NCBI GenBank assembly: GCA_963719165.1
Contig: CAVRAV010000001.1
Span: 124,001-188,000, forward strand
Origin: JAOUEA01 sp963719165
GTDB lineage: Bacteria; Actinomycetota; UBA4738; HRBIN12
Length of the DNA stretch: 64,000 nt
Direction of reading: 5' to 3'
Under the pieces are notes generated by a model. It saw only the letters and a list, made by a program, of their open reading frames with translations, did not search any database and was not told the origin of the DNA. A program made the position numbers and the translations under genes. Each line of letters begins with the position of its first letter. Position 1 is the first letter of the stretch. Of this stretch, positions 1 through 8,991 are shown piece after piece.

Positions 1-1611
1 GAGTACCAAGACACGAACCGCGCGCAATACCAGCTCGTGAACATGCTCGCGGAGCGCTACCGCAACGTCTGCGTGGTGGGCGACGCGGACCAGGGGGTAT
101 ACAGCTGGCGAGGGGCCACCATCGCGAACCTGCTGGATTTCGAGCGCGACTACCCCGACGCCACGGTGTTCCTGATGGAGCAGAACTACCGGTCCACGCA
201 GAACATCCTGGAGGTCGCGAACGCGCTGATCGATCACAACGTTCAGCGCAAGCCCAAGAGCCTGTGGACGGAGGCCGCGACCGGGGAGCTCGCCGTGCAG
301 TACCGGGCGGACAACGAGCACGAGGAGGCGTTCTTCCTGGCCGAAGAGGTCGAGCGGTTGCGCGAGTCCGAGGGCTACCGCTACCGGGACGTCGCGGTGT
401 TCTACCGCACCAACGCCCAGTCTCGCGTGATCGAGGACGTGCTCATGCGCGTCGGCATCCCGTACAAGGTCTTCGGCGGCGTCCGGTTCTACCAGCGCAA
501 GGAGATCAAGGACGTCCTGGGCTATCTGCGCCTGCTCATGAACCCGCAGGACGTGATCTCGTTTCGGCGCGTGGTCAACATGCCCAAGCGTGGCATCGGC
601 GACGCGACGGTGGCGGCCATGGAGTCGTTCGCGCGCGATCAGCAGATCACCGTGGTGGAGGCGGCGCTGCGCGTCGACGAGATCCCGGTCCTGCAGAACC
701 GAGCGAAGGGGGCCGTGGCCGGGTTCAACCAGGTGATGGAGGCGTTGCGGGCGCGCTGGGAGGACGGCGCCGGGCCGGCCCGCATGGTGGAGTTCGCTGC
801 GCTGGACTCGGGCTACCTCGCGGAGCTGGAGGCCGATCGCAGCGTGGAGGCGCAGGGGCGTATCGAGAACCTGCAGGAGCTTTCGGGGGTAGCCGCGGAG
901 CTGCTCGCGCGCGAGCCCGACGCCTCGCTCGCGGATTTCATCGAGCAGGTGTCGCTGGTGGGGGAGCAGGACGAGTACGAGGAGGACGCCTCGGCGATCA
1001 CCCTGATGACGCTGCACATCGCCAAGGGGCTCGAGTTCCCCATCGTGTTCATGGTGGGCATGGAGGACGGCATCTTCCCGCACTACCGATCGATGACGGA
1101 CGCGGCCGCCTTGGAGGAGGAGCGGCGGCTGGCGTACGTCGGGATCACCCGCGCGCGCGAACGCCTGTACCTCACTCAGGCGTGGAGCCGCACGCTCTTC
1201 GGGCAGACGCAGTACAACCCGCCCTCGCGGTTCCTCAACGAGATCCCCCCGCACCTGGTGCATCGCCAGGAGGGCGAGGGGCGGGCCTCGGGGGGCTCGC
1301 GCGGTGGTTCCGCGGGCGGCCGCTACCCGGGCAGCGGCCGTGGTGGCGGCCGCGTCATCGGTGGGCGCTCCGGCGGCGGAACGGGTCTCGACCCCGACCG
1401 TGACTGGACGCCGCCCGTTCCCCTGGCGCCGGCGAAGCGCGACGCCCCTTCGATCGGACCCGGGGACACCGTCGTGCACGAGAAGTGGGGGGAGGGCGTG
1501 GTGCTGAGCGTGAGCGGCGCCGGCGACGGCACGGAGGCCACCATCGCGTTCGGCGAGGTGGGAGAGAAGCGGGTGCTCCTGGCCTACGCCCCCCTGCGCA
1601 AGGCCGGATGA
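1..1611 (+). CDS. pcrA: ATP-dependent DNA helicase UvrD/PcrA (5' end missing)
   Basis: Superfamily 1 3'-5' DNA helicase acting in nucleotide excision repair and replication restart. The gene enters from outside the window. The reading frame is open from base 1, and its first residues (EYQDTNRAQYQL) are the Walker B/motif II region, so the Walker A part is missing. Later motifs are visible: the QNYRSTQNI motif IV block, the TLMTLHIAKGLEFP motif V block and the EERRLAYVGITRAR motif VI. A Gly/Ser/Arg-rich linker follows, then a C-terminal Tudor-like domain (VVHEKWGEGVV) typical of PcrA in Gram-positive bacteria. It ends 3 bases before the end of a small gene on the opposite strand. Confidence 0.93.
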   Translation, partial: EYQDTNRAQYQLVNMLAERYRNVCVVGDADQGVYSWRGATIANLLDFERDYPDATVFLMEQNYRSTQNILEVANALIDHNVQRKPKSLWTEAATGELAVQYRADNEHEEAFFLAEEVERLRESEGYRYRDVAVFYRTNAQSRVIEDVLMRVGIPYKVFGGVRFYQRKEIKDVLGYLRLLMNPQDVISFRRVVNMPKRGIGDATVAAMESFARDQQITVVEAALRVDEIPVLQNRAKGAVAGFNQVMEALRARWEDGAGPARMVEFAALDSGYLAELEADRSVEAQGRIENLQELSGVAAELLAREPDASLADFIEQVSLVGEQDEYEEDASAITLMTLHIAKGLEFPIVFMVGMEDGIFPHYRSMTDAAALEEERRLAYVGITRARERLYLTQAWSRTLFGQTQYNPPSRFLNEIPPHLVHRQEGEGRASGGSRGGSAGGRYPGSGRGGGRVIGGRSGGGTGLDPDRDWTPPVPLAPAKRDAPSIGPGDTVVHEKWGEGVVLSVSGAGDGTEATIAFGEVGEKRVLLAYAPLRKAG

Positions 1612-1614
1612 GTC

Positions 1615-1791
1615 TCAGTGGAAGATCGCGATATATCCCGCCACCAGGATCAGCAGACCGGCCACGAGCGGAGCGATGACCCAGGCCAGACCCAGGCGGC
1701 CGCGATAAGGTCCCAGGGTGCCCACCTTGGTGGTGGGCTTGAGGCCGGGCGGACGGATATGGATCTTCTTTCCCTTGATCTGCTTGTCCAT
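1615..1791 (-). CDS. Small single-pass membrane protein (58 aa)
   Basis: Unrecognised protein of 58 residues. The N-terminal half is basic (MDKQIKGKKIHIRPPG), and the C-terminal half is one hydrophobic helix (about residues 34-57) ending in IAIFH, so it is probably an inner-membrane protein with a short cytoplasmic tail. The ATG lies 9 bases after a TAGGCT -10 element at 1801-1806, with no Shine-Dalgarno sequence, as expected for a leaderless mRNA. The layout recalls small actinobacterial cell-division or septation proteins of the CrgA type (basic tail then membrane helix), but CrgA has two helices and I see only one, so I do not assign it. Its codon use matches its neighbours. Confidence 0.6.
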   Translation of the reverse strand: MDKQIKGKKIHIRPPGLKPTTKVGTLGPYRGRLGLAWVIAPLVAGLLILVAGYIAIFH

Positions 1792-1800
1792 GGCCGTTCC

Positions 1801-1806
1801 AGCCTA
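1801..1806 (-). promoter_or_regulatory. Putative -10 element TAGGCT for the 58-aa gene
   Basis: Read on the minus strand the hexamer is TAGGCT, ending 9 bases before the ATG at 1791. No clear -35 is seen. Confidence 0.45.
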
Positions 1807-1827
1807 CGGCAAGGCGCGCCGAGGACG

Positions 1828-3705
1828 ATGCGGACGCCGATCAAGCCTGCGGCGGTGTTGGTGGCCATCGCCCTCGTCGGGGTGCTGGCGCCGGGCGTCG
1901 CGGCCGCCGGGGTCGGCGGGGAGATCCGGGTGAACGAGGTCGGCTACCCCCTCGGCGCCCCCAAGCGCGCCTACCTCCTTTCGTCCACCGCCTGCGATGG
2001 CGTCCCGTTCGCGGTCAAGGACGGGACCGTTGCGGTGTTCGCCGGGAGCGCCGGGCGCGATCGCGGCGCGTGGAACGACGCCTACGGCCACGTCTGCTCG
2101 TTGGACTTCGGCGCCGTGAGCGCGCCGGGGATCTACACCGTGCAGGCGGCCGGCGCCGTCTCCCCGCCGTTCGCGGTCGATTCCCCCTCGGGCCTGTACG
2201 GACCCCTGCTGGCGAACGCCCTGGTCTTCTATCAGGGTCAGCGCGACGGGTCGGACGTGGTGGGCTCGGTGCTCGAGCGGAAGCCCTCGCATCGGCACGA
2301 TGCTCATGCCGCCGTCTATCGCATCCCGCACTACCGCGGCGAGACGCTCATGGGAGACCTCACGAAGGTCGGCGGCCCGGTGAACGTGGAGGGCGGGTGG
2401 TTCGACGCCGGCGACTACGTGAAGTTCACGGGGACGACGTCCTTCACGGTCGCCATGATGCTGAGCGCCGTCCGCGACCATCCCACACTGTTCGACGCGG
2501 GAGGCGGACCCGCGTTCCGGGCGGAGGCGCGTCGCGGGGTCGCATGGCTGCTGAAGATGTGGAATGACCGCCGCCGCGTCCTCTACTACCAGGTGGGGAT
2601 CGGGAGCGGGAACGCGAAGATCCTCGCCGACCACGACGTCTGGCGCCTGCCGCAGAAGGACGACGGGATGCGCCAACGCGCTCGCCGCTACCTTGCGCAC
2701 CGGCCGGTCTTCCGCAGCGGGCCGTCGGGGTCCCCGGTCGCGCCCTCGCTCGCCGGCAGACTCGCCGCGGCGTTCGGCCTCTGCGCCCAGGTGTGGCGCG
2801 GCTCGCCACTCGCCGCCCGATGCCTGCGCTCGGGTCAGCACGTCTTCGACCTGGCCAAGACCTCACACGTAGGGACCCAGGTGACGTCGTCCCCGGTGGA
2901 CTACTACCGAGAGGACGAGTGGCGCGACGACCTCGAGCTCGGCGCCGCGGAGCTTTACCGCGGGCTCACCGAGCCCTCGGCCCCCGCGCCGATCAAGGCC
3001 CACGCCTACCCTCGCCACTACCTGCGGCTCGCGGCCACCTGGGCGCGTGCCTACCTGCACAGCCCCGCGGACGAGGACACGCTGAACCTGTACGACGCCT
3101 CCGGCCTCGCCCACGTGGAGCTGATCGACGCGATCTCCTCAGGCGGCGACGCAGGGCTGGTCGTCACCCGCGCGCAGCTGCTCGCCGCCCTCCGGCGCCA
3201 GCTCGACGCGAGCGCCGCGCGGTCGGCGGCGGACCCTTTCGGATTCGGGGCTCACGCGTGGGATCCGGCGCCGCATGCGTTCGGTCTGGTCACCCAGGCG
3301 CTCGCGTATGACCGCGAGACCGGAACGAAGGCCTACGCTGCGCTGGCGCGCCGACAGCTCGACTGGTCGTTGGGAGCGAACGCCTGGGGATCGTCCTTCG
3401 TGGTCGGCGCGGGGAGCACGTTCCCGCGGTGCATGCAGCATCAGGTCGCGAACCTCGTGGGGTCGCTCGACGGGAGCGAGCCGCTGCTCCTGGGGGCCAC
3501 CGTGGACGGTCCCAGCACGTACATCCCGGGCAAAGGGTTCTTCGACAACGCCCGCGCGTGCCCGCCCGACGGCGCGCATCCGTTCAAGCCGTTCGATCGA
3601 GGGCGGTGGCGCTACGTGGACCGGGTGACGTCGTGGTCGACCGTGGAGCCGACGCTCGACTACACCGTGTTGTCGTTCCTCGCATTCGCGCAGATGGCCG
3701 CCTGA
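1828..3705 (+). CDS. Secreted glycoside hydrolase family 9 (endoglucanase-like)
   Basis: Likely a beta-1,4-glucanase of family GH9 acting outside the cell. The chosen ATG gives 625 residues that begin with a signal peptide (cleavage near AAAG, residue 27). An N-terminal Ig-like CelD_N domain follows (about 32-118; IRVNEVGYPL), then the (alpha/alpha)6 catalytic domain. The DAGD motif at 193-196 holds the two catalytic aspartates, and Glu607 in TVEPTLDYT fits the general acid of the C-terminal GH9 signature. No dockerin or carbohydrate-binding module is present. The longer upstream reading frame is rejected because it would bury the signal peptide. Cellulose is inferred from the family; other beta-glucans are possible. 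Confidence 0.88.
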   Translation: MRTPIKPAAVLVAIALVGVLAPGVAAAGVGGEIRVNEVGYPLGAPKRAYLLSSTACDGVPFAVKDGTVAVFAGSAGRDRGAWNDAYGHVCSLDFGAVSAPGIYTVQAAGAVSPPFAVDSPSGLYGPLLANALVFYQGQRDGSDVVGSVLERKPSHRHDAHAAVYRIPHYRGETLMGDLTKVGGPVNVEGGWFDAGDYVKFTGTTSFTVAMMLSAVRDHPTLFDAGGGPAFRAEARRGVAWLLKMWNDRRRVLYYQVGIGSGNAKILADHDVWRLPQKDDGMRQRARRYLAHRPVFRSGPSGSPVAPSLAGRLAAAFGLCAQVWRGSPLAARCLRSGQHVFDLAKTSHVGTQVTSSPVDYYREDEWRDDLELGAAELYRGLTEPSAPAPIKAHAYPRHYLRLAATWARAYLHSPADEDTLNLYDASGLAHVELIDAISSGGDAGLVVTRAQLLAALRRQLDASAARSAADPFGFGAHAWDPAPHAFGLVTQALAYDRETGTKAYAALARRQLDWSLGANAWGSSFVVGAGSTFPRCMQHQVANLVGSLDGSEPLLLGATVDGPSTYIPGKGFFDNARACPPDGAHPFKPFDRGRWRYVDRVTSWSTVEPTLDYTVLSFLAFAQMAA

Positions 3706-3725
3706 GCGGAGGCGGCTGGGACGGC

Positions 3726-5183
3726 TCAGCGTGACAGCCGGTCGAGCACGTTGCGCGTCACCCGCGCGACCGCGGGGTCGCCCAGGCCGTCGGTCCAGTC
3801 GGTGACCCCGGAGTTGAACACCGTGCCGCCGCCCGCGGTCGTGAACGTGGCCATGCAGGCGTGGTTGTTGCTCACGCGGTGAACCTGGGCGCGCCAGTCC
3901 TCGCCGAAGAGAGCCATCGCCGTGTTCTCGAGCTCTCCGGGCTCGTGCGCGTATCGGCTGGGCTGTTCGTCGCTGGACCACAGGCGCGCCGGGGCAGTGG
4001 CGAGCACCGTGAGCCCGTCGGGCGCGCCGTCGTCCCCCGTGGGGACCGGCAGGCCGTCCGCCAGCGTGAGATCGCAGCCGTCGACCTCGTAGGCCACGAT
4101 CGCGTCGGCGCGCCCCAGCTCGTCGCCGTACCGCAGGTCCGTCCCGGCGAAGGCCCAGTGATCGGGCCGCCAGACCGTGTAGGAGCCGGAGCCGCGCGGC
4201 ACGCCGAGGCCGTAGCGCGAGTAGCCGCCGCGCGTGAAGGTCAGGCCCGTCGTGGAGGTCTCGGGGCGGCCGATCCGCCGGTCCGACCAGACGCCGCTCA
4301 GCAGGCGCTCGTCCGCCGTGCCGAGGACGGGGTCCTCGTCCGCCCGATACTTGAAGCAGGTCATGGCGCGGTGCTCGTCGTCGAACCGCACCTGCCAGAA
4401 GCACGTGTTGCCGCCGAAGATCGCGGCGTTGCCGCCCGCCGCCGTGAAGCCGTCGAGGGCGTCGCGCATGCCCCAGGACCAATACTCGTCGTGGCCGACG
4501 CTCAGCAGGAGACGGCGGCCCTCGAGGACCTCGGGGTGGCGTTCGAGGTCCTGGGAGATGGCGACGTCCGCGGCGTACCCGTTCGTCTCTGCCCACCGCA
4601 GGAAGGGCCGCTCCCAGTTCCACCAGCCGGCGCCGCCGCTCCATACCGACAGACCCAGCGGCTCGGCCCAGTGGAAGAACCAGCGCGCCTCGCGGTCGGG
4701 CTCGGGCTGCATCTTGCGGCGGTGCGGCTCGGGCTTGACGAGGAAGCCACGCGCCATGGGCCGCTCGAAGGAGACACGCGTCCCCCCCGTGTACAACGAC
4801 GGTCCCCCCCAGTCGTTGTAGGCGTTCCACGTGCTGGTCGACAGGACCATGAGGATCGGCGCCGGGGCGTCGGGGCGCGGGCGAACCACGAGGAAGGCCT
4901 CGGCCCGGTCCTCGCCGGCCGTGAGGGTCACGGCGTAGTAGCCGGAGGACCAGCCCGCGTCGGTGGTGATCGAGGTTGCGGCCGCCCAGCCGCACCCGGA
5001 GGCCGCCGCATCCACCGGGGTCTCGAGGCGCGCGCCGGGGATCCCGGAGGCCGAAAAGACGACGTCCCGAATGGCGCCGTCGCGGGCGACCTCAACGTCG
5101 AACCGCCCGGCATCGGTCGAGACGTGCAGGTCGACGGGTTCGCCGGGCGCGACGCTCTGCGGCCAGCAGTACGCCTCGATCAT
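3726..5183 (-). CDS. N,N-dimethylformamidase beta-subunit-like protein (DUF6605 type)
   Basis: A 485-residue protein resembling the large-subunit C-terminal domain of N,N-dimethylformamidase, a family with many uncharacterised actinobacterial members. Visible hallmarks are the STSTWNAYNDWGG segment near residue 118, SVGHDEYWSWGMRDAL, and GGNTCFWQVRF followed by CFKYR. These belong to a glutamine-amidotransferase-like fold with an N-terminal beta-sandwich (first 100 residues). No signal peptide is visible, so it is probably cytoplasmic, or its export is atypical. It converges on the GH9 gene with 20 bases between. The ATG is 6 bases from a TAAGCT -10. The substrate is unknown, and I would not call it a true formamidase without the small subunit, which is not nearby. 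Confidence 0.75.
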   Translation of the reverse strand: MIEAYCWPQSVAPGEPVDLHVSTDAGRFDVEVARDGAIRDVVFSASGIPGARLETPVDAAASGCGWAAATSITTDAGWSSGYYAVTLTAGEDRAEAFLVVRPRPDAPAPILMVLSTSTWNAYNDWGGPSLYTGGTRVSFERPMARGFLVKPEPHRRKMQPEPDREARWFFHWAEPLGLSVWSGGAGWWNWERPFLRWAETNGYAADVAISQDLERHPEVLEGRRLLLSVGHDEYWSWGMRDALDGFTAAGGNAAIFGGNTCFWQVRFDDEHRAMTCFKYRADEDPVLGTADERLLSGVWSDRRIGRPETSTTGLTFTRGGYSRYGLGVPRGSGSYTVWRPDHWAFAGTDLRYGDELGRADAIVAYEVDGCDLTLADGLPVPTGDDGAPDGLTVLATAPARLWSSDEQPSRYAHEPGELENTAMALFGEDWRAQVHRVSNNHACMATFTTAGGGTVFNSGVTDWTDGLGDPAVARVTRNVLDRLSR

Positions 5184-5189
5184 CCGCGC

Positions 5190-5195
5190 AGCTTA
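5190..5195 (-). promoter_or_regulatory. Putative -10 element TAAGCT (leaderless)
   Basis: Minus-strand TAAGCT ends 6 bases before the ATG at 5183, so transcription would start at or next to the start codon. Confidence 0.5.
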
Positions 5196-5287
5196 GTGCG
5201 TGAGCAACGCCGGCCCCTCGCGTGGCCTCGACTGGGCTCCTCGCCCGAGCGAGCATCGCGCGAACCGGGCGCCGGGCGGCCGTTCGT

Positions 5288-5293
5288 TAGACT
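5288..5293 (+). promoter_or_regulatory. Putative -10 element TAGACT (leaderless)
   Basis: TAGACT ends 7 bases before the ATG at 5301. There is no Shine-Dalgarno in the gap. Confidence 0.5.
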
Positions 5294-5300
5294 GCCGCAC

Positions 5301-5705
5301 ATGGCCGGCACGTTCCGCATCATCGTGGCGAAGCCGGGCCTCGACGGGCACGACCGCGGGGCCAAGGTCGTGGCGCGCGCGCTGCGCGACGCGGGATTCG
5401 AGGTGATCTACACGGGCCTGCACCAGACCCCCGAGCAGATCGCCGAGACGGCGATCCAGGAGGACGCAGACGCCGTGGGGCTCTCGTGCCATTCGGGCGC
5501 GCACATGACGCTGTTCCCCAAGGTCGTGGCCGAGCTGCGGGACCGGGAGGCGGGCGACATCCTGGTGTTCGCGGGGGGCATCATCCCGGCCGAGGACATC
5601 CCGAAGCTCGAGGCGGCCGGCGTCGAGCGGGTCTTCACGCCCGGCGCCAACACCGGCGATATCGCCACTTGGCTCAACGAGCGCTTGGGCGCTCCCACCC
5701 CGTAG
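5301..5705 (+). CDS. mcmA2: Acyl-CoA mutase small (cobalamin-binding) subunit, methylmalonyl-CoA mutase type
   Basis: A free-standing 134-residue B12-binding domain. The base-off/His-on signature D15-x-H17-x-x-G20 lies in LDGHDRGAK, followed by the flavodoxin-like segments VGLSCHSGAHM and FAGGIIP that hold the nucleotide tail. It would pair with the 528-residue catalytic subunit encoded at 24213-25799, which lacks such a domain, to carry out the carbon-skeleton rearrangement of (R)-methylmalonyl-CoA to succinyl-CoA. It sits 12 bases upstream of sucC, so the cobalamin subunit and the enzyme that uses its product appear to be co-transcribed. The size and motif also fit IcmB; the partner's active-site residues argue for methylmalonyl-CoA. 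Confidence 0.88.
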   Translation: MAGTFRIIVAKPGLDGHDRGAKVVARALRDAGFEVIYTGLHQTPEQIAETAIQEDADAVGLSCHSGAHMTLFPKVVAELRDREAGDILVFAGGIIPAEDIPKLEAAGVERVFTPGANTGDIATWLNERLGAPTP

Positions 5706-5717
5706 GAAGGCCGGCGC

Positions 5718-6863
5718 GTGGATCTGTACGAGTACCAGGGCAAGGAGCTGTTCCGCGCCCAGGGGATCGCCACGCCGCGTGGGATCGTCGCGACCACCGA
5801 GGAGGAAGCGGAGGCCGGAGCGCGCGAGCTCGGCGGGCGCTGCGTCGTGAAGGTGCAGGTCCAGGTGGGCGGGCGCGGAAAGGGCGGCGGCGTCGTCGTG
5901 GTCGACTCCCCGCTGCGCGCCGGCGAGGAGGCCCGGCGCATGCTTGGAGCCGATTTCAAAGGCCACCGGGTCACGCAGGTCCTGTGCGAGGAGCCGCTGG
6001 AGATCGCGCAGGAGTTCTACACGTCGATCGTGCTCGACCGGTCCACGGGGGACTACCTCGCCATGATGACGGCGGAGGGTGGCGTGGACATCGAGCACTT
6101 GGCGCGCACGCGACCGGAGGCGCTGCGCCGCCTGCACGTCGACGCGATGCTGGGGATGCGCGCCTTCCACGTGCGCGAGCTCACCGGCTGCCTGCCGCGG
6201 GCGGCGCGCGAGGAGGCCGGCGACGTCGTGCGCCGGATGTATGATCTGCTGCAGGACCGCGACGCCACGCTCGTGGAGATCAACCCCCTCGTCCTCCTGG
6301 AGGACGGTCGCGTCGTGGCGCTGGACGCCAAGGTCACGATCGACGACAACGCGCTGTTCCGTCACGAGGACATCGAGGCGATGAAGGCGGCGTTCCCGAT
6401 CGATCCCGTCCAGGCGCGCGCGAACGAGCAGGGACTGCAGTACGTGAAGCTCGACGGCAGCGTCGGCATCATCGGCAACGGCGCCGGGCTCGTGATGTCC
6501 ACGCTCGACGTCGTGGCGCAGGCCGGGGCGCGCGCCGCGAACTTCCTGGACGTCGGCGGCGGCGCCAGCGCGGACCAGATGGCCACGTCGCTCGAGGTCG
6601 TCCTCTCCGACCCGGCCGTGAAGGCCGTGTTCATCAACATCTTCGGCGGGATCACGCGCTGCGATCTGGTGGCCGAGGGCATCGTCGCCGCGCTCGACCG
6701 GGTGGACGCACAGGTCCCGCTCGTGGTTCGCCTGGACGGGACGAACGCCGACGCCGGCCGCGCCATCCTCGCCGACGCCGCTCACCCCCGGATCGTGCCG
6801 GCCGCCACGATGCTCGAGGCCGCCGAGCGGGCCGCCGCCATCGTGAACGGGCACACACGATGA
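5718..6863 (+). CDS. sucC: Succinyl-CoA ligase, beta subunit
   Basis: Beta subunit (381 aa) of succinyl-CoA synthetase, the TCA step that makes ATP or GTP from succinyl-CoA. The N-terminal ATP-grasp domain starts MDLYEYQGKELFRAQGI and includes KVQVQVGGRGKGGG. The CoA-ligase domain follows with FLDVGGGAS and NIFGGITRCD, the segment that faces the phosphohistidine of the alpha subunit. The GTG start is set by an AGGAAGG ribosome site at 5704-5710, 7 bases upstream. The 3' end overlaps sucD by 4 bases (ATGA), so the two are translationally coupled. Length is usual for the family. Confidence 0.96.
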   Translation: MDLYEYQGKELFRAQGIATPRGIVATTEEEAEAGARELGGRCVVKVQVQVGGRGKGGGVVVVDSPLRAGEEARRMLGADFKGHRVTQVLCEEPLEIAQEFYTSIVLDRSTGDYLAMMTAEGGVDIEHLARTRPEALRRLHVDAMLGMRAFHVRELTGCLPRAAREEAGDVVRRMYDLLQDRDATLVEINPLVLLEDGRVVALDAKVTIDDNALFRHEDIEAMKAAFPIDPVQARANEQGLQYVKLDGSVGIIGNGAGLVMSTLDVVAQAGARAANFLDVGGGASADQMATSLEVVLSDPAVKAVFINIFGGITRCDLVAEGIVAALDRVDAQVPLVVRLDGTNADAGRAILADAAHPRIVPAATMLEAAERAAAIVNGHTR

Positions 6864-7729
6864 GCATCCTCGTCGGGGCGACCACCCGGCTCGTGGTGCA
6901 GGGCCTCACCGGGAAGGAGGGCACGTTCCACACCCTGCGGAACCGAGCCTACGGCACCGGCGTCGTGGCCGGCGTCACCCCGGGCAAGGGCGGACAGGAT
7001 GTGGAGGGCATCCCCGTGCACGACACCGTCGCCGACGCCGTGCGCGAGCGCGGCGCCAACACCGCCATGATCTTCGTGCCGCCTCGGTTCGCGGCGGAGG
7101 CGATCCTCGAGGCCGCCGACGCGGGCGTCGCGTTGGCGATCTGCATCACCGAGGGGATCCCGGCGAAGGACATGGCGCTCGTACACAGCTACCTGCGGGG
7201 GTCCGAGACGACGCTGGTCGGCCCCAACTGTCCCGGCGTGATAAGCCCGGGCGAGGCCAACGTCGGCATCATCCCGCCCGAGGTCTGCCTGCCCGGGCGC
7301 GTGGGTTTCGTGAGCCGCTCGGGCACCCTCGTCTATCAGATCGTGCACGAGCTCACCGGGCGCGGCATCGGCCAGTCCACGTGCGTGGGCATGGGCGGAG
7401 ATCCCGTCCACGGCATCGGCTTCATCGAATCGCTCGCCTTGTTCGAAGCGGACCCCGGCACCGATCTCGTGATCATGACCGGCGAGATCGGTGGGGACGA
7501 CGAGGAACGCGCCGCGGCCTACATCCGGGAGCGCGTCACCAAGCCCGTGGTCGCTTACATCGCGGGGTTCGAGGCCCCGCCCGGCAAGCGGATGGGCCAC
7601 GCGGGCGCGATCGTGACCGGCTCGCAGGGAACCGCGGCTGCGAAGGCCGAGGCGTTGGAGGCGAGCGGCGTTCGGGTGGCGCGCAACCCCAGCCAGGTCG
7701 CCGAGCTGGTCCAGGACGCCCTGGGATGA
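6860..7729 (+). CDS. sucD: Succinyl-CoA ligase, alpha subunit
   Basis: Alpha subunit (289 aa) that binds CoA and carries the phosphohistidine. The N-terminal Rossmann CoA-binding domain has QGLTGKEGTFH, then the central VGPNCPGVISPGE and the catalytic MGHAGAIVTG block near residue 247, whose His is phosphorylated. It overlaps sucC by 4 bases and the following membrane-protein gene by another 4, so three genes appear to be read as one unit, probably with the mutase small subunit upstream. Confidence 0.96.
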   Translation: MSILVGATTRLVVQGLTGKEGTFHTLRNRAYGTGVVAGVTPGKGGQDVEGIPVHDTVADAVRERGANTAMIFVPPRFAAEAILEAADAGVALAICITEGIPAKDMALVHSYLRGSETTLVGPNCPGVISPGEANVGIIPPEVCLPGRVGFVSRSGTLVYQIVHELTGRGIGQSTCVGMGGDPVHGIGFIESLALFEADPGTDLVIMTGEIGGDDEERAAAYIRERVTKPVVAYIAGFEAPPGKRMGHAGAIVTGSQGTAAAKAEALEASGVRVARNPSQVAELVQDALG

Positions 7730-8991
7730 CCGAGCCGGCCCGGCCGGCCGAGCGCCGGCCGCCGGGATCGGTGCTCCCGGCGATCCGCGCCGGGCTGTTG
7801 GGAGGGTTCCTCGCGTTCGCCGCGGCCACGTGTCTCGGCGTCGCGATCGGGCTGGGCGAGTTCGCGGCCTCCGGGGGCGCCTATCGGCTGTGGACCTGGG
7901 TGAAGGTGGGGTTCCTGTACGTGGTCTCCTTCGCCACGGCGTCCCTGCGCGCGACGGTCGTGGCCTCGGGGGAGGCCGGCGCCGGCGTCCCGCGCGAGAT
8001 CCGGCTGCGGTTCTCGCTGCTGCTCGGCACGGTCGTGATGCTCTGGTTGCTCGGCCTCGCCGGGCGCCGGGTGGCGCGATCGGGTTCGCGCCCGTCAGCC
8101 GTCGTGGCCGGCGCGGTGGCCGGGGTCGTCGGGTTCGCCGTGCCCGTCTTCGCGATCGCCCTGCCCGCGACGCTCCGCTTCCCCGGGGCGCTGCACGTGG
8201 AGGTCTCGCCCGTCCTGTGGCAGGCCGCGCTGTATCCGGTGCTGATCGCCGGGGTCGGCCTGGCCGCCGGCGTGGGGCTGGAGCGGCGCGATCGGCTCCC
8301 CCCGGCGGTGGCGGCGGCCGTGCGCGGCGGGTGGAGGATGTTCGTCTCGAGCTTGGTGCTGGCGTTCCTGGGCTTCCTCTCGGTCGCGGCCCTCAAGGAG
8401 GGAGCGACGGGGGCGTACGCGCGAGAGATGCAGGCCGAGGGCAGGGTCGGGGCGTTATCCGTCACACACCATCTCCTGCTGCTGCCCGATCAGTCCGTGT
8501 GGATCCTAGCTCCCTCGATGGGCGGATCGACCCACGTGTCATTCGGAGGTGCCGCTCGAAACGTCGTCTCGATCGACCGGGTCGAGCTGGGCTCCGTCCC
8601 CCGATACGTGACGAACGGCCGGCCCGCCGGGCCCTCCGTCCCGCTCGGGGGCGGGTTCTACCTGTTCCTCCTCGTGCCGGCCGTGGCCACGGTCCTGGGC
8701 GGTCGCGCCGCGGGGGCTGCCTCGTCGCGATGGCCGGGGCGGAGCGCCCGCGGGGCGGCAGCCGGTGTCGTGTTCGCGGCGTTGGTGGCCGCGGCGGCAT
8801 GGGCCTCAGCGATCACCGTCCCGATCCCCGCGGCCGGGTGGACGCCTGTCTCCGTCCAGGTGGCGATGCCATCCACGGTCGCGCTCGCGCTGACGTGGGG
8901 CGTGGTCGGGGGCGCGCTCGGAGGGATCAGCTCGGCCCTGGGCGCGAGGACGCCGTCTCAGACCGGGGTCCCGGTGCCCGAGCCCGGCTGA
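7726..8991 (+). CDS. Polytopic membrane protein of unknown function
   Basis: Unrecognised 421-residue protein with about nine hydrophobic helices (for example near residues 22-43, 62-78, 103-119 and 126-147, with more near the C terminus). A soluble extracytoplasmic stretch of about 90 residues lies between the sixth and seventh helices. The overall look is of actinobacterial 'streptophobe'-like integral membrane proteins. Its ATG overlaps the sucD stop (ATGA), so it is translated with the succinyl-CoA ligase genes, but no metabolic link is evident. Its last 34 bases overlap the convergent zinc-ribbon gene. Confidence 0.65.
   Translation: MTEPARPAERRPPGSVLPAIRAGLLGGFLAFAAATCLGVAIGLGEFAASGGAYRLWTWVKVGFLYVVSFATASLRATVVASGEAGAGVPREIRLRFSLLLGTVVMLWLLGLAGRRVARSGSRPSAVVAGAVAGVVGFAVPVFAIALPATLRFPGALHVEVSPVLWQAALYPVLIAGVGLAAGVGLERRDRLPPAVAAAVRGGWRMFVSSLVLAFLGFLSVAALKEGATGAYAREMQAEGRVGALSVTHHLLLLPDQSVWILAPSMGGSTHVSFGGAARNVVSIDRVELGSVPRYVTNGRPAGPSVPLGGGFYLFLLVPAVATVLGGRAAGAASSRWPGRSARGAAAGVVFAALVAAAAWASAITVPIPAAGWTPVSVQVAMPSTVALALTWGVVGGALGGISSALGARTPSQTGVPVPEPG

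Noticed and set aside
1804..2841. A 345-residue minus-strand frame
   Set aside because: Antisense to the GH9 gene, whose catalytic motifs are clear.
3726..5183. A true N,N-dimethylformamidase large subunit
   Set aside because: Only the C-terminal-type domain is recognisable and the small subunit gene is absent.
5193..6854. A 553-residue minus-strand frame
   Set aside because: Antisense to the mutase small subunit and sucC; His/Arg-rich with no protein family character.
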